Assembly: GCA_019671005.1 (NCBI GenBank)
Contig: CM033718.1
Span: 24,618,014-24,682,013, forward strand
Source of the DNA: Hibiscus mutabilis
Taxonomy: Eukaryota > Streptophyta > Magnoliopsida > Malvales > Malvaceae
Reading direction: 5' to 3'
Length of the DNA: 64,000 nucleotides
Below, in pieces: positions 22,350-31,680 of the stretch. A model generated the notes under the pieces. The model did not search any database and had not been told where the DNA came from. It worked only from the letters and a program-made list of their open reading frames with translations. Both the position numbers and the translations under genes were made by a program. The first letter of the stretch is position 1. The number at the start of each line of letters is the position of its first letter.

Positions 22350-23364
22350 GTTTCTCTATTTTTTCTCTGTTAAACTCAACAGGCTGTTATTGAGAGTCCT
22401 CGACCAACTGTTTGGTTGTATATGATCTTCCTTGTCCTCTTGATGATCCCCCTCTCTAAAAAGTTTTTGCTTGCTGTTTGTGGCTTCCCATGAAGTCTCC
22501 AGCACTTCTTCTTTGTGTGGCGCGGTTTCTTGCAATAGGTACACCATAGAGAGTCCCTGTTCACTGTTTTTGCTGCTTCTGGTTTATTATCTTTAGTGAT
22601 CTGTTGTTCCAAACCAATTTTTCCTTCGGTTACAGCTCTAGTGACTAACACTGAACTCTCCATTTGCCTGCTTTCAATCATAACTCTTCTTCCTTCCTCA
22701 ACACGAATGATTACAATAGCTTCATTTAGTGAGGGCAAATCCTCCTTTCCAAGAATTTTGACTCTCACTTCATCGAATTCAATATTTAGTCCAACAAGAA
22801 AATCATAAATTATGTCTTTTTCAACAAACCTCTTAAAGACTGCTGCATCTTCACTACACTTCATTTGGATACACTGGTAGTGATCCATCTCCTACCACAT
22901 GTTCTACAGTAAGTTAGAATATTCTGTGATTGACTTGTTTCCCTGCTTGGTGGATGAAATCTTGGTCTTGATTTCATAGATTTGGGCAGCATCTTTAACC
23001 TTTGAGTAGGTTTGTTTTATAGCCTCCCATATCTCTTGGGCTGTATTGAGAAACATGCATGTATCACTGATTTCTGGCCATAGAATTCCATAACCAGGAC
23101 ATTACTAATGAATCCTGTTCATCCCAAAAATCAAACTTAGGATCTCCCTTCTTAGGTCCAGTTCCAAGAAGATGACTTAACTTACCTCTACCCTTTAGAA
23201 AGGTACAAACTAGATGAGACCATTTAAGGTAGTTTTTTTTTTCCATTCAACCTATAGGCAACTTGTATATTTTGCAAGTCACCTATCGGATTAGAATAAC
23301 CCCCTTCATTCACTGTAACTCCTTGCATAGTCTCAGAATTGCTGGTATCGACCTCCTCAACCAT
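22350..23364 (-). pseudogene. Copia gag with zinc knuckle, frameshifted
   Basis: Start chosen at 23364 (MVEEVDTSN), the first ATG after the primer site. The N-terminal domain has RLNGKNYLKWSH-like sequence (an A run at 23234-23243 disturbs the frame) and LSHLLGTGP, FWDEQDSLVMSWLWNSM. A break lies near 23064-23100. The C-terminal ORF from 22888 contains FLVGLNIEFDEVR and an intact knuckle C-x2-C-x4-H-x4-C (WCTYCKKPRHTKKKCW) near 22520. Confidence 0.88.
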
Positions 23365-23461
23365 GTTTTTTGTTGGGTTAACAATACACACTCAAGGGAA
23401 GGATTTTAGGAAAACAAAGAGATTGCTAGACGGAGATTAACAAGACCCAAAAAAGAGCTAA

Positions 23462-23477
23462 CCATGCTCTGATACCA
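23462..23477 (-). other. Copia primer binding site (initiator tRNA-Met)
   Basis: Reverse-strand TGGTATCAGAGCATGG adjoining the 5' LTR. Confidence 0.93.
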
Positions 23478-23704
23478 TGTGAAAAGTAGAGTAATTCTCT
23501 GTTATTGACTTATTTTCTGTAAGTTTTTACATATTTATATACATGTTGTATCCTTAACTTAAGTAACTCTCACGTTAGGAAAGTAACTAATTTTAGGGAA
23601 AGATACAATCCCTTAAAGTTGGGGATTTTAACTACTAGAAGATATCCACAGAATCCTATCTAATTACACATAATATTTCTAATTTATAAATCTATTTTCT
23701 GACA
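23478..23704 (-). mobile_element. Copia 5' LTR
   Basis: 227 bp, paired with 18602-18830; followed on the plus strand by the TTTAT duplication. Confidence 0.93.
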
Positions 23705-24269
23705 TTTATAATATACATACAATCAATTCGGTTAACATGCTTTAAATTCAAAATTTTCAAAGAGTTTTTCTCAAGCATGAATTCGATAATATCCTCAAAT
23801 AGAACTCAAATTTTTAGATTTACTCCAATTCACTAAGGAAGCTTAAAGAACAAATCTTACCTCTTAAATGGTTATTCAAACAAAGTTACCAAAACCACCA
23901 TGGAATCTAGAAAGCTTCGATAACTCTCACTCTCTCAAACTCTCTTTCTTTTTAAGCTAATTTCGGTTCTAAGAGATGGAGGAGAAGATGATGAATTCTC
24001 TCTTCCTTTCCCGGTTCTCAAATCCATCCCACTCAACATATTAAGGTGACACATGTTAAGACCATAATTCAAATTCATTTTAGCATGCAAAACCTAAACT
24101 TTTAAACTATACAATCTGATACATTAAAATTTAGTCTCCCTAAAACGCATTTCATTTAATCGGGTATCATTCTCTATTTCAAAGATTAATTAATTCTATA
24201 GATCAAGCCCCTAATTATGAATAAATTACAATAACTATCTAAGTTAAAACTAAGGGTATTACAGAATTG

Positions 24270-25640
24270 ATGAGGAAAATTAGGATATTCTAACTGAATG
24301 TACCAAACATCCTAGGTTGCTTTCTTTCATGTCAGAAGTTTCCCTCGCGGATTCGAACAACACTATTACTAATGCAACAACAGGCCCCACAGCTCGGGCC
24401 AGCCGATCCCAAAGAAATTGCTTAGTTGGAACGTCCGAGGCCTGGGTCAGTCTCGGACGACACGTGAGAGACGTTAACCCCACTGTAATTTTTCTTATTG
24501 AAACAAAATTACAGTGCTCTCGTATGAAAAAAGTTCGCAAGTTATGTAGTTACTCTAACGGAACTGATGTAAGTTCGATTGGTCGTAGTGGTGGTCTATT
24601 CTTTGGCTTGGAAACAAAATTGTTGGGTTACTCTTCGCTCTTATTCCGAACATCATATTGATGTTATGATTGCTGAAGATGAGGATGGGCTTCATGGCGT
24701 TGTATTGGTTTTTACGGGGCTCCAAGAACAAGATCGAGCAGCGAGCTAGGATTTATTGAGCAACGTCAATCATTTACCAGAAATACCTTGGTTAGTTATT
24801 GGGGATTTTAACTAACTTCTATTTGCTAATGAGAAGAGTGGGGGTCGTGTTCGACATCCTCGTCAGTTGGAAGGCTTTCGGTCAGTTTTAGCAGATTGTT
24901 CTCTTGATGATATCGGCTATCATGGGACATGGTTTACATGGGAATGGGGGCGATTAGAATCGAACATTATCCGGGAAAGGCTTGATTGTGGCGTAGCCAA
25001 TCCCTCGCTGTGGTCTCTCTTTTCGCAGTTTGATTTGGAACACCTTGCCCATGCTTTTTTTTTTATCACTGTCCTTTGCTTCTCACCACCAACAAGTTCT
25101 TTTCTCCTGCCCCTCGCACAACTCACTTTCGGTTCGAGGCAGCCTGGTTAACTGATGAATCGTGTGAACAAAAGGTTATCAACCTTTGGAATGCATCTTC
25201 TGGAACAATCTCGTCTTGGCTGAATTTTGTGGGTCAGGGTCTCAATGATTGGTTTTGGGCAATTCGAAAAGATAAAAAACTTACAACCAGAGCTCTTCAA
25301 CAACGATTAAATGAATTAAATGATTTGCAGCCTGAAGATAACATCCTTGAAGAGATTTTAGAGACCAAGATTGCCTTAAATTTCAAAGCAGATAGAGAAG
25401 AACTCTATTGGGAACAACGTGCCCAAGCGAATTGGCTTAAGAACGGAGACCGGAATACGAGTTATTTCCATAAGTTTGCCACTCAACGCAGGCGTCGCAA
25501 CAAAATACGCAAGTTAAATGATGCGAATGATGTCCTTTGTGATTCTGTAGAAGACATCCATAAGATAACTCTTGATTGTTTCATGGACATTTTTTCATCT
25601 CCAGGTGTGGCTGATCCCTTTGCTATTTTAGATGATATTT
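24270..25640 (+). pseudogene. LINE endonuclease region, broken
   Basis: After the end of ORF1 (LLSFMSEVSLADSN) the plus strand carries an L1-type AP endonuclease: RDVNPTVIFLIETKLQ at 24469, SIGRSGGL at 24577, GDFN at about 24802 followed by a stop, DDIGYHGTWFTWEWGRLESN at 24910, RERLDCGVAN at 24976, and a decayed SDH motif near 25060 where Asp is changed. The linker to RT has ANWLKNGDRNTSYFHKFA at 25430 and ends at DDIL, where the copia LTR begins at 25641. Normally ORF2 would continue with reverse transcriptase, which is absent. Confidence 0.88.
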
Positions 25641-25871
25641 TGTAGGATATTAGATGTAAATTAAATGTTGTAATCTTATCTTATCTAATAGTTTGAATTT
25701 AAAAGTTTAAATCTAGATAAACTCTATCTCATTAAAGGATAAGAGTTATATCTCTTAGGTAGACTACTCTAGGTTAACTACTTGTAAAACCTATAAAAGG
25801 AGTACTCTTGTACAACATTTTTTAATAAGATTTAACAGAAAAACACTCTAAAATATTCTCTGATTTCAACA
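25641..25871 (+). mobile_element. Copia LTR fused to the LINE
   Basis: 231 bp, TGTAGGATATT to TTTCAACA, followed at once by a primer site, so it is a 5' LTR. A TATA box (CTATAAAAGG) is at 25792. The partner 3' LTR is not in the window. Confidence 0.85.
25792..25799 (+). promoter_or_regulatory. Copia LTR TATA box
   Basis: TATAAAAG about 80 bp before the LTR end, as expected for a short copia LTR. Confidence 0.5.
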
Positions 25872-25880
25872 TGGTATCAG
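25872..25880 (+). other. Copia primer binding site
   Basis: TGGTATCAG directly after the LTR; the next bases no longer match initiator tRNA-Met. Confidence 0.85.
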
Positions 25881-25955
25881 TTTAGGTCGATCCTTTCTTC
25901 CAAATTTCAATTTTTTTTCTCTCTTCTCTCGATCTTTCTTCCCTATTTAGAAAAC

Positions 25956-26432
25956 ATGGCTATAGCAGAACATGCTGCTTCTGCAATTAGCTCTCCAGTA
26001 AGCTCTCTTCCATCTAATTTTACTCTTTCAGATGTGTCTCTTTCTCCCATTCCGTCTCAATCAGTGAGACCAGCAGAGTGGAAATCCCAACGGGTCAAAA
26101 CCCCGAGAGAAGCACATGTTACTGAGCATGACAGTTCTTCCAGCAATTTTGAGGTATTACACCACAAGTTAGTCCTCAAGCTAATCAAAGAGTTTGATGA
26201 GGTTACTATCAAGTATCTCTCCAGGGAAGATAATCAGATGGTTGACGCTTTAGCCACCTTAGCCGCTATGTTTATGGTAAATGAGGGTTCTGAGAAGGTG
26301 CCAATCAGATTACACATGCTAGACTCTCTAGCCCATTGTTATGATCTGAAAGAAAAGATGGATGGATTGCCATGGTACCATGACATCTTGCAATACGTAA
26401 AATTCCAGCAATACCCGCCGCAAGCTACATAA
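25956..26432 (+). pseudogene. Chimeric ORF: copia gag start joined to Tat RNase H end
   Basis: The first about 55 codons (MAIAEHAASAISSPVSSLPS) follow the copia leader and look like a Ser/Pro-rich gag N-terminus. From about 26155 the frame reads HHKLVLKLIKEFDEV, KYLSREDNQMVDALATLAAM and LPWYHDILQY, which are the RNase H end and the integrase linker of a Tat-lineage gypsy polyprotein. The 159-codon ORF is open across the join. It is most likely a deletion or recombination junction and not a gene; the exact join lies within 26090-26160. Confidence 0.75.
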
Positions 26433-26439
26433 AATGAAA

Positions 26440-26587
26440 AGAAAACGATTAAGAAAATGGTCTCAGGTATGTCCTTGATGAAGAGATTTTATACAAAAGA
26501 AGTTGTGATCAAGTGCTTCTAAGATGTGTGGGTGCAAAAGAAGCTCAATTAATTATGGGAGAAGTTCATGAAGGAATTTGCGGAACC
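26440..26587 (+). pseudogene. Tat polyprotein, integrase N-terminal zinc region start
   Basis: Continues Tat pol after a frameshift near 26432: VLDEEILYKRS, then VGAKEAQLIMGEVHEGICG. The ORF is cut at the histidine-rich start of the integrase zinc domain by the solo LTR and resumes at 28441. Confidence 0.85.
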
Positions 26588-28435
26588 TGTAATACCAATT
26601 TTTCGTCCAGGCCCCAAATTATATTCGAACCATTTACCCTATTCGAACCAAATTAAAAAAAAGAGAAAAAAGAAAACGCAAATTCAAAAAAAATTAAAAT
26701 AGCAAAGCACCATGCCGCCAATACCCTGCGACCTAGGCCCCACTTTTCCACTTCACGCTACCCCCTGCAAACCCACACCTCACGCCCCATGCCACCCCAT
26801 GCCCTGCTAAGTTTTCCCCACATTCCACTCAACCACCATTATAATTCCCCTCCCCATGATCCATTAAAAGGCTGGGCAAATTGAAACAAAGGGAGAGGCT
26901 GACGGCAATTTGAAGAAATAATTAGAGGATGAAGCCGGCCATTTTTTTTACTCCATCTTCATAATTTATTTTCACACTCCACAAGCCATTCCCCCATGGA
27001 TATTTTCCCAACACCACTCAACCTTCATCACCATTAAATCCCACTTCCTTAGCCTTCAACCAAAAAGGATCTGATCTCTATTATCGGTATACAATTTGAA
27101 GGTAGCAGTTTTTTTTTTCTCTTTTCTTTCTCGGGTTTGTGAGGGATTCGACGTTTCTAGTCCTGCTCTGGTCAAAACCGAGAGGGAGGGAGTAGCAAAA
27201 TGAAGGGTTTGGTATTTCAGAGAGCTTTGCTCTACCAGTTTATGCTTGGAATGTTTCTTTGAAATGAAAATGGGTTTAGGCTTTCTTTTGTTTTTAGTAT
27301 AATTTTTATTAGAGACCTCATTCGTTTTAATATTTACGTGGTTCGTATGCTTGTTTGTTTTTGTTTACCATAAATGTGCTTTTCATGTTATGTAATATAG
27401 TGTTTTGTTTATATTCATATGATATTTCTTTTATATATTTTCCAGCATATGTCGTTGTATATGTATGTATGCATAGCTTTTACATGTGTTGTTATATGCA
27501 TCCCGTGTACTGTATGTATATATAGTTTTTTTAAAGTATGTAACTATGTGATAGTAGGTTTTATAGGTTGCTATATGCATGCATGTATGTCCTTTATAGT
27601 ATAACTTATGTTTGTCTTCCATTATTTCCAATATATGCCGTGATGATTGTGATACATGGTTTTGCTTCCTTTTTAAGTGAATCACGTGTATGCCTTTATT
27701 TATGTTTTTTATGCTTTGTATTTATTTTATTTACACATCGAATATAATTTGCCATGTAGTTTAATGTTCACGCATTTTAGCCCTTAATCTTAAATTTCAT
27801 AGTGTTTCGTATATTTTAGTTTGAATCATGCATTATCATCATCATCATTTTAATTATTATATTTTTAAGTTAGATTAGTATTTATGTATGTTTTAGAGTA
27901 GTATTTTATTTATGTTAGATTAGTATTTTATTATGTTAGTATTTATTTATATGTTCATCGTTTTGTATTTATTCATGTTTTTCATGTTTTAAGTTGCATA
28001 ATGAAATATAAATTGTCAATGCAATGTTCTTTTATCTGAGCGTAAACGGGGCCAGTATCAGGCGTAGTGATGGTGGTTGTGCGTTTACTCTCGGATAATG
28101 GGGCCTTTAAAATCTATTCGCACTTATAATCAAATTTTAATTTAATCGTCACTTTAATCCGGAAAGTCTAATATTAATAAAACGGTAATTATTAAAGTAC
28201 CAATTTTGGGCGGTGTGGGGGTGCTAATCCTTCCCCATCCGTAATCGACTCTCGAACCCGACATTTTGAAATCTCTGGTTTTTACGGTGTCCGGTCCACC
28301 TTGAGTGGCCAGTGGCGACTTCATTTTTAAATAAAACACAGTTTTTCTAAAATCCCACGGAAGACATTATTTTCAAAATAAGTAAAACAAAACAAATAAA
28401 AAACCACCTTTTTTATCGAGAGGGACATCGCTATA
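26588..28435 (+). mobile_element. Tat-type solo LTR inserted in Tat pol
   Basis: 1848 bp, begins TGTAATACC; probable end CATCGCTATA (decayed from a CA end). The flanks are GAACC (26583-26587) and GAATT (28436-28440), which agree if two C-to-T changes occurred in one copy. The pol frame on the right continues at 28441 exactly where it was left. Inside are the Tat-type conserved core at 28205-28262 and a GTGGCGACTTC string at 28310, showing that this string, which resembles a primer site, lies inside the LTR. Confidence 0.75.
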
Positions 28436-28440
28436 GAATT

Positions 28441-29472
28441 CATCATAGTGGTTTCACCATGGCCAGGAGGATCACGCGTCTTGGATATTATTGGTCAACC
28501 ATGGAAGGTGATTGCATTAACTATTCTCGCAAATGCCACAAGTGCCAAATCTACGCTGACAAGGTTCATACGCCACCTCAACCTCTTCATGTTATGACAG
28601 CCCCTTGGCTGTTCTCCATGTGGGGCATTGATGTCATAGGTCAGATTCACCCTAAGGCGTCAAACGAGCATCGTTTTATTTTTGGTAGTCATTGATTATT
28701 TCATGAAGTGGGTAGAAGCAGCCTCGTATGCAAATGTCACCAGATCCATGGTTTACAAGTTTTTGAAAAAGGAAATCATTTGTCGATACGGCTTGCCTGA
28801 AAGTATCATCACCGACAATGCCTCTAATTTGAATAACAGGATGATAAGTGGAGTCTGTGAGCAGTTCAATGTCAAACATCATAATTCTATGGTATATCGT
28901 CCGAAGATGAATGGGGCAGTGGAGGCTGCAAATAAGAATATTAAGAAGATAATTGCAAAAATAACTGATACTTATAAAGATTGGCACGAGAAGTTACTGT
29001 TTGCCTTGTACGCATATCGAACCGTAGTAAGAACTTCCACTAAGGCAACACCTTTCTCATTGATATGTGGAATAGAAGCTGTGCTACCCATCGAAGCTAA
29101 AATACCATTGCTCTGTGTCTTAATGGAAGCAAAATTAGAGGAGGTAGAATGGATGCAGGCAAGATATGACCAGCTGAACTTAATTGAAGAAAAAAGATTG
29201 AAAGTATTGTGTCATGGGTAAATGTATCAAAGAAGGATGATAAGGGTTCACGAGAAGAAAGTTCGCCCAAAAGAATTCAAAGAGGGGGATTTGGTGTTGA
29301 GGAAGAATCTGTCGATCCAAAGCGATTCTCGAGGAAAATGGGCACTGAATTAGGAGGGACCTTACATTGTAACAAAAGTTTTCTCAGGTGGAGTGCTAAT
29401 TTTGGCTGAAATAGATGGAGATGAACTTCAAATCCCAATAAATTTAAATTCGGTTAAAAAGTATTATGTTTG
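28441..29472 (+). pseudogene. Tat-lineage gypsy integrase
   Basis: Zinc domain: HHSGFTMARRI, then CINYSRKCHKCQIYADKVH (paired Cys). Core: first Asp in WGIDVIGQIHPKAS near 28625; after a frame break at 28680 the segment VIDYFMKWVEAASYANVTRS, second Asp in IITDNASNLN near 28815 and the Glu in MNGAVEAANKNIK near 28920. C-terminal part: RTSTKATPFSLICGIEAVLP, ARYDQLNLIEEKRL, and after a break near 29219 VRPKEFKEGDLVLRKNLS and the end KKYYV with stop at 29470. The catalytic triad is preserved; two frameshifts inactivate it. Confidence 0.93.
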
Positions 29473-29640
29473 AAGAAGAGAAAAAGAGAAAAAAAAGAAA
29501 AAAAGAAAGAAAAAAGAGAAAAAGAGAAAAAAAAAGAAAGAAAAAAGAGAATAAGAGAAAAAGAAAAGAAAAAATAGAAAGAAAAAGGAGAAAAAGAAAA
29601 AAGAAAAAAGAAGAAAGAAAATGAAAATGGGGGTTCAAAA
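29473..29640 (+). repeat. Purine-only tract (GAAAAAG)n-like
   Basis: Almost pure A/G over about 165 bp directly after the Tat pol stop. The reverse-strand Phe/Ser/Leu ORFs here are its translation, not genes. A tract of this kind can adopt triplex structure; its place after pol suggests a role or by-product in the 3' part of the element. Confidence 0.85.
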
Positions 29641-31246
29641 TGAAAACCCAAAAAGGGCGTTTTGAAACCAAATGAGGATCTGAGTTGAAAACCCGTAAAT
29701 GGCGGCTTAGACAATTTGCAAATAAGACCTTCCTTGGGGTTTGGTACCTCGAAACTTCATATCTTTTCGCATAATCATTATTTCCAGGGTCTACTCAGCA
29801 TAGTTGGCATTCAAGGCATCTTATGAAGTCATGATAGGAGGAGTTTTGGTTTCTGATATCTGAATGCCTATTCCTTTCCTTGTAATTTCTTTTTGTGTTT
29901 GCCACAATACTAATAAAATTTTGTTGCGTAGACCCTTTTCTTTTCCTCCTTTGACATCTTTCTCTTTCCATAAAGCATCTTGCATTGAAATGAGAATTAA
30001 AATTTGACATCACTTAAAATATACAAAAGATTTTTGGGCATTACTTTAAAATTTGTCTAAAAGGTTATTGGAACTATGAGATATTCCATGGTCAAATTTG
30101 GAGCTTAGGGCATAAAGAGTAGCAAACTTATGAAGAGATTCAAGATGGAAATAGGTTTCGCTGCAAAGATTTCTATTTAGAAATCTCTTTGGAGGACCCT
30201 CAAGAGATGTTTTGACATTACCTTAAGGCAGTATGTTGCAAAACAGATATGCTTACATGAGATAATTTGTTTTCTACAACAATGGGAACAATTTTACAGA
30301 CATCGGAGGAAATAGCTAAGGATATGAGACATTGGAAGAACAACAGGATCCTAGGAAGCCCATCACTGAACATTGATGTATCAACCACAATGATAACTTG
30401 ACAAAGGCTAAAAGAGTGTTGAAGAATATGAGGAAAAAGTTAGCCTTTCCAACCAGGAATACAAGATAACTGGATTGAACAAGTAAATGTGCAAAAGATC
30501 CAAAATGTTCTCAGTGAAGCAAAGAAGTACTAAGAATGAGAATGGTAAAGTAGAGACGATGAAATGACTACCTATGGTTATCATCATAGCATGAAGTTGT
30601 AACTTTCAGATGATTTCCCATGCATTAATGATGGGGAGCCTAAGTATCCCTCATATATCCCCACGGAGCTTCACTCTTAGGAGTTCTAGCAACGCTATAC
30701 AAAAGAGCTTCCCTGGCTGAAAAGACAGAAGTCATAGGAAAAGATGAATAGGACATTGAACCTATGGTACAACATGGTGGTATTTTGGTGAACTTCAATT
30801 TCACCCAAATTAAAGGATGGGTCATACAATTCTCGAAGTTAAGAGTTGGCAACGGTGAATATTACTTTCTAGGGAATGGTCGGTGGAATTTTAACAACAA
30901 GAAATTGGTAAAGCCAACTAACCTAGAAAGATGAGTTTGCAAGCTTTCTTGTGATCCAAGTAACATAGTGCAGAGCCATTTAGTGTAGAGAAATTATACT
31001 GACTTCTCTGATGGGATGGGTCAGAACAAACACTCACCATCCGTTGCCTGAGTTGAGAAAATTTATGAGATGATATAATCCAAGTTTCCTGGAGCTTCAC
31101 AGTTTCTTTTGTGTCTGATGCCTGTTAAGAAGACCAATTATGAGGAAAATGATTCAAGAAGCAAAAGAAATAAGACATTCATTCATGACTAGGCATCCCT
31201 AGGGGCATATGCATCTTAATTGGATCATTTGCATTTGTTTTTGACA
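29641..31246 (+). other. Tat 3' non-coding region
   Basis: Between pol and the 3' LTR Tat elements have long non-coding DNA. Here I see no ORF with a family signature. GAAAACCCAAAAAGGGCG and similar short motifs occur near 29640-29700. Confidence 0.5.
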
Positions 31247-31600
31247 GGTTTTGGAACTCGCTTATTCATCCAAGCGTATAAAGGATGAAGTCATCTTTTG
31301 GAATATGCTTATCTATTCAAGCACAAGGAGAATAGAACATGCCTATCCGTTCAAGCATTTGGAGAATGGAACCTACTTATCTATTCGAGCATGAGGAGAA
31401 CAGAACCTGCCTATCTGTTCTGACATTTGGAGAATGGAACATACCTATCTGTTCGGACATTTGGAGAATGGAACCTGCCTATCCGTTCGGGCATTTGGAG
31501 AATGGAACCCGCCTATCTGTTTGGGCATTTGGAGAATGAAACTTGCTTATCTATTTGAGCGCAAGGAAAATAGAACTCGCCTCTCTTTTCAGGCATTGAC
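31247..31600 (+). repeat. 34-bp tandem repeat (minisatellite)
   Basis: About ten diverged copies of a 34-bp unit with the phrases GCCTATCCGTTC, GGGCATTTGGAGAATGGAAC. The middle five copies (31400-31560) are closest to each other; the outer ones decay. The 66-codon ORF here is repeat translation. It is located just before the Tat 3' LTR. Confidence 0.9.
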
Positions 31601-31680
31601 GGTTTGGTAATTGGTGAAAATTAGAGTCTTTTGTTCTTTGCTCTATTCCTGTTTCACCGGAATGACCAAAGAGTGGCAGC

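Larger units (their letters stand above)
18602..23704 (-). mobile_element. Complete-length but defective Ty1/copia element
   Basis: 5103 bp, reverse strand, with two LTRs, primer site, polypurine tract and all copia domains in order gag, protease, integrase, RT, RNase H. Flanked by TTTAT at 18597-18601 and 23705-23709. By hand count the LTRs differ at about 13 of 226 aligned bases plus two small gaps, about 94% identity, so it is a fairly old insertion. Several frameshifts and stops break the polyprotein. Confidence 0.93.
16572..24263 (+). mobile_element. Probable gypsy-type solo LTR in the LINE, itself split by copia
   Basis: Begins TGTAACATCCC and ends GGGTATTACA, flanked by GAATT on both sides. 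After subtracting the copia and its duplication about 2.58 kb remain (16572-18601 and 23710-24263). I see no gag or pol in it, so it is most simply a solo LTR; a short non-coding element cannot be excluded. A second TGTAATATCCC start-like string is at 17287. The duplication proves insertion into the LINE. Confidence 0.75.
15640..25640 (+). mobile_element. L1-like LINE, split by a nested LTR element and truncated at its 3' side
   Basis: Parts are 15640-16571 and 24264-25640 (about 2.3 kb of LINE). The ORF1-like region and the endonuclease region lie in order on the plus strand. A solo LTR with a perfect duplication sits between them. At 25641 a copia LTR begins, and the reverse transcriptase half of the LINE is missing. 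The 5' limit is uncertain: the GCACG-rich leader near 15650-15690 is taken as the 5' UTR. Confidence 0.8.

Noticed and set aside
27419..27685. ORFs on both strands in the Tat solo LTR
   Set aside because: TATG-rich simple sequence within an LTR; no family signature.
29444..29714. Reverse-strand Phe-rich, membrane-like ORFs
   Set aside because: Translation of the purine tract; no real protein.
30640..31100. Reverse-strand ORFs
   Set aside because: In the Tat 3' non-coding region, opposite to the element, no recognisable domain.
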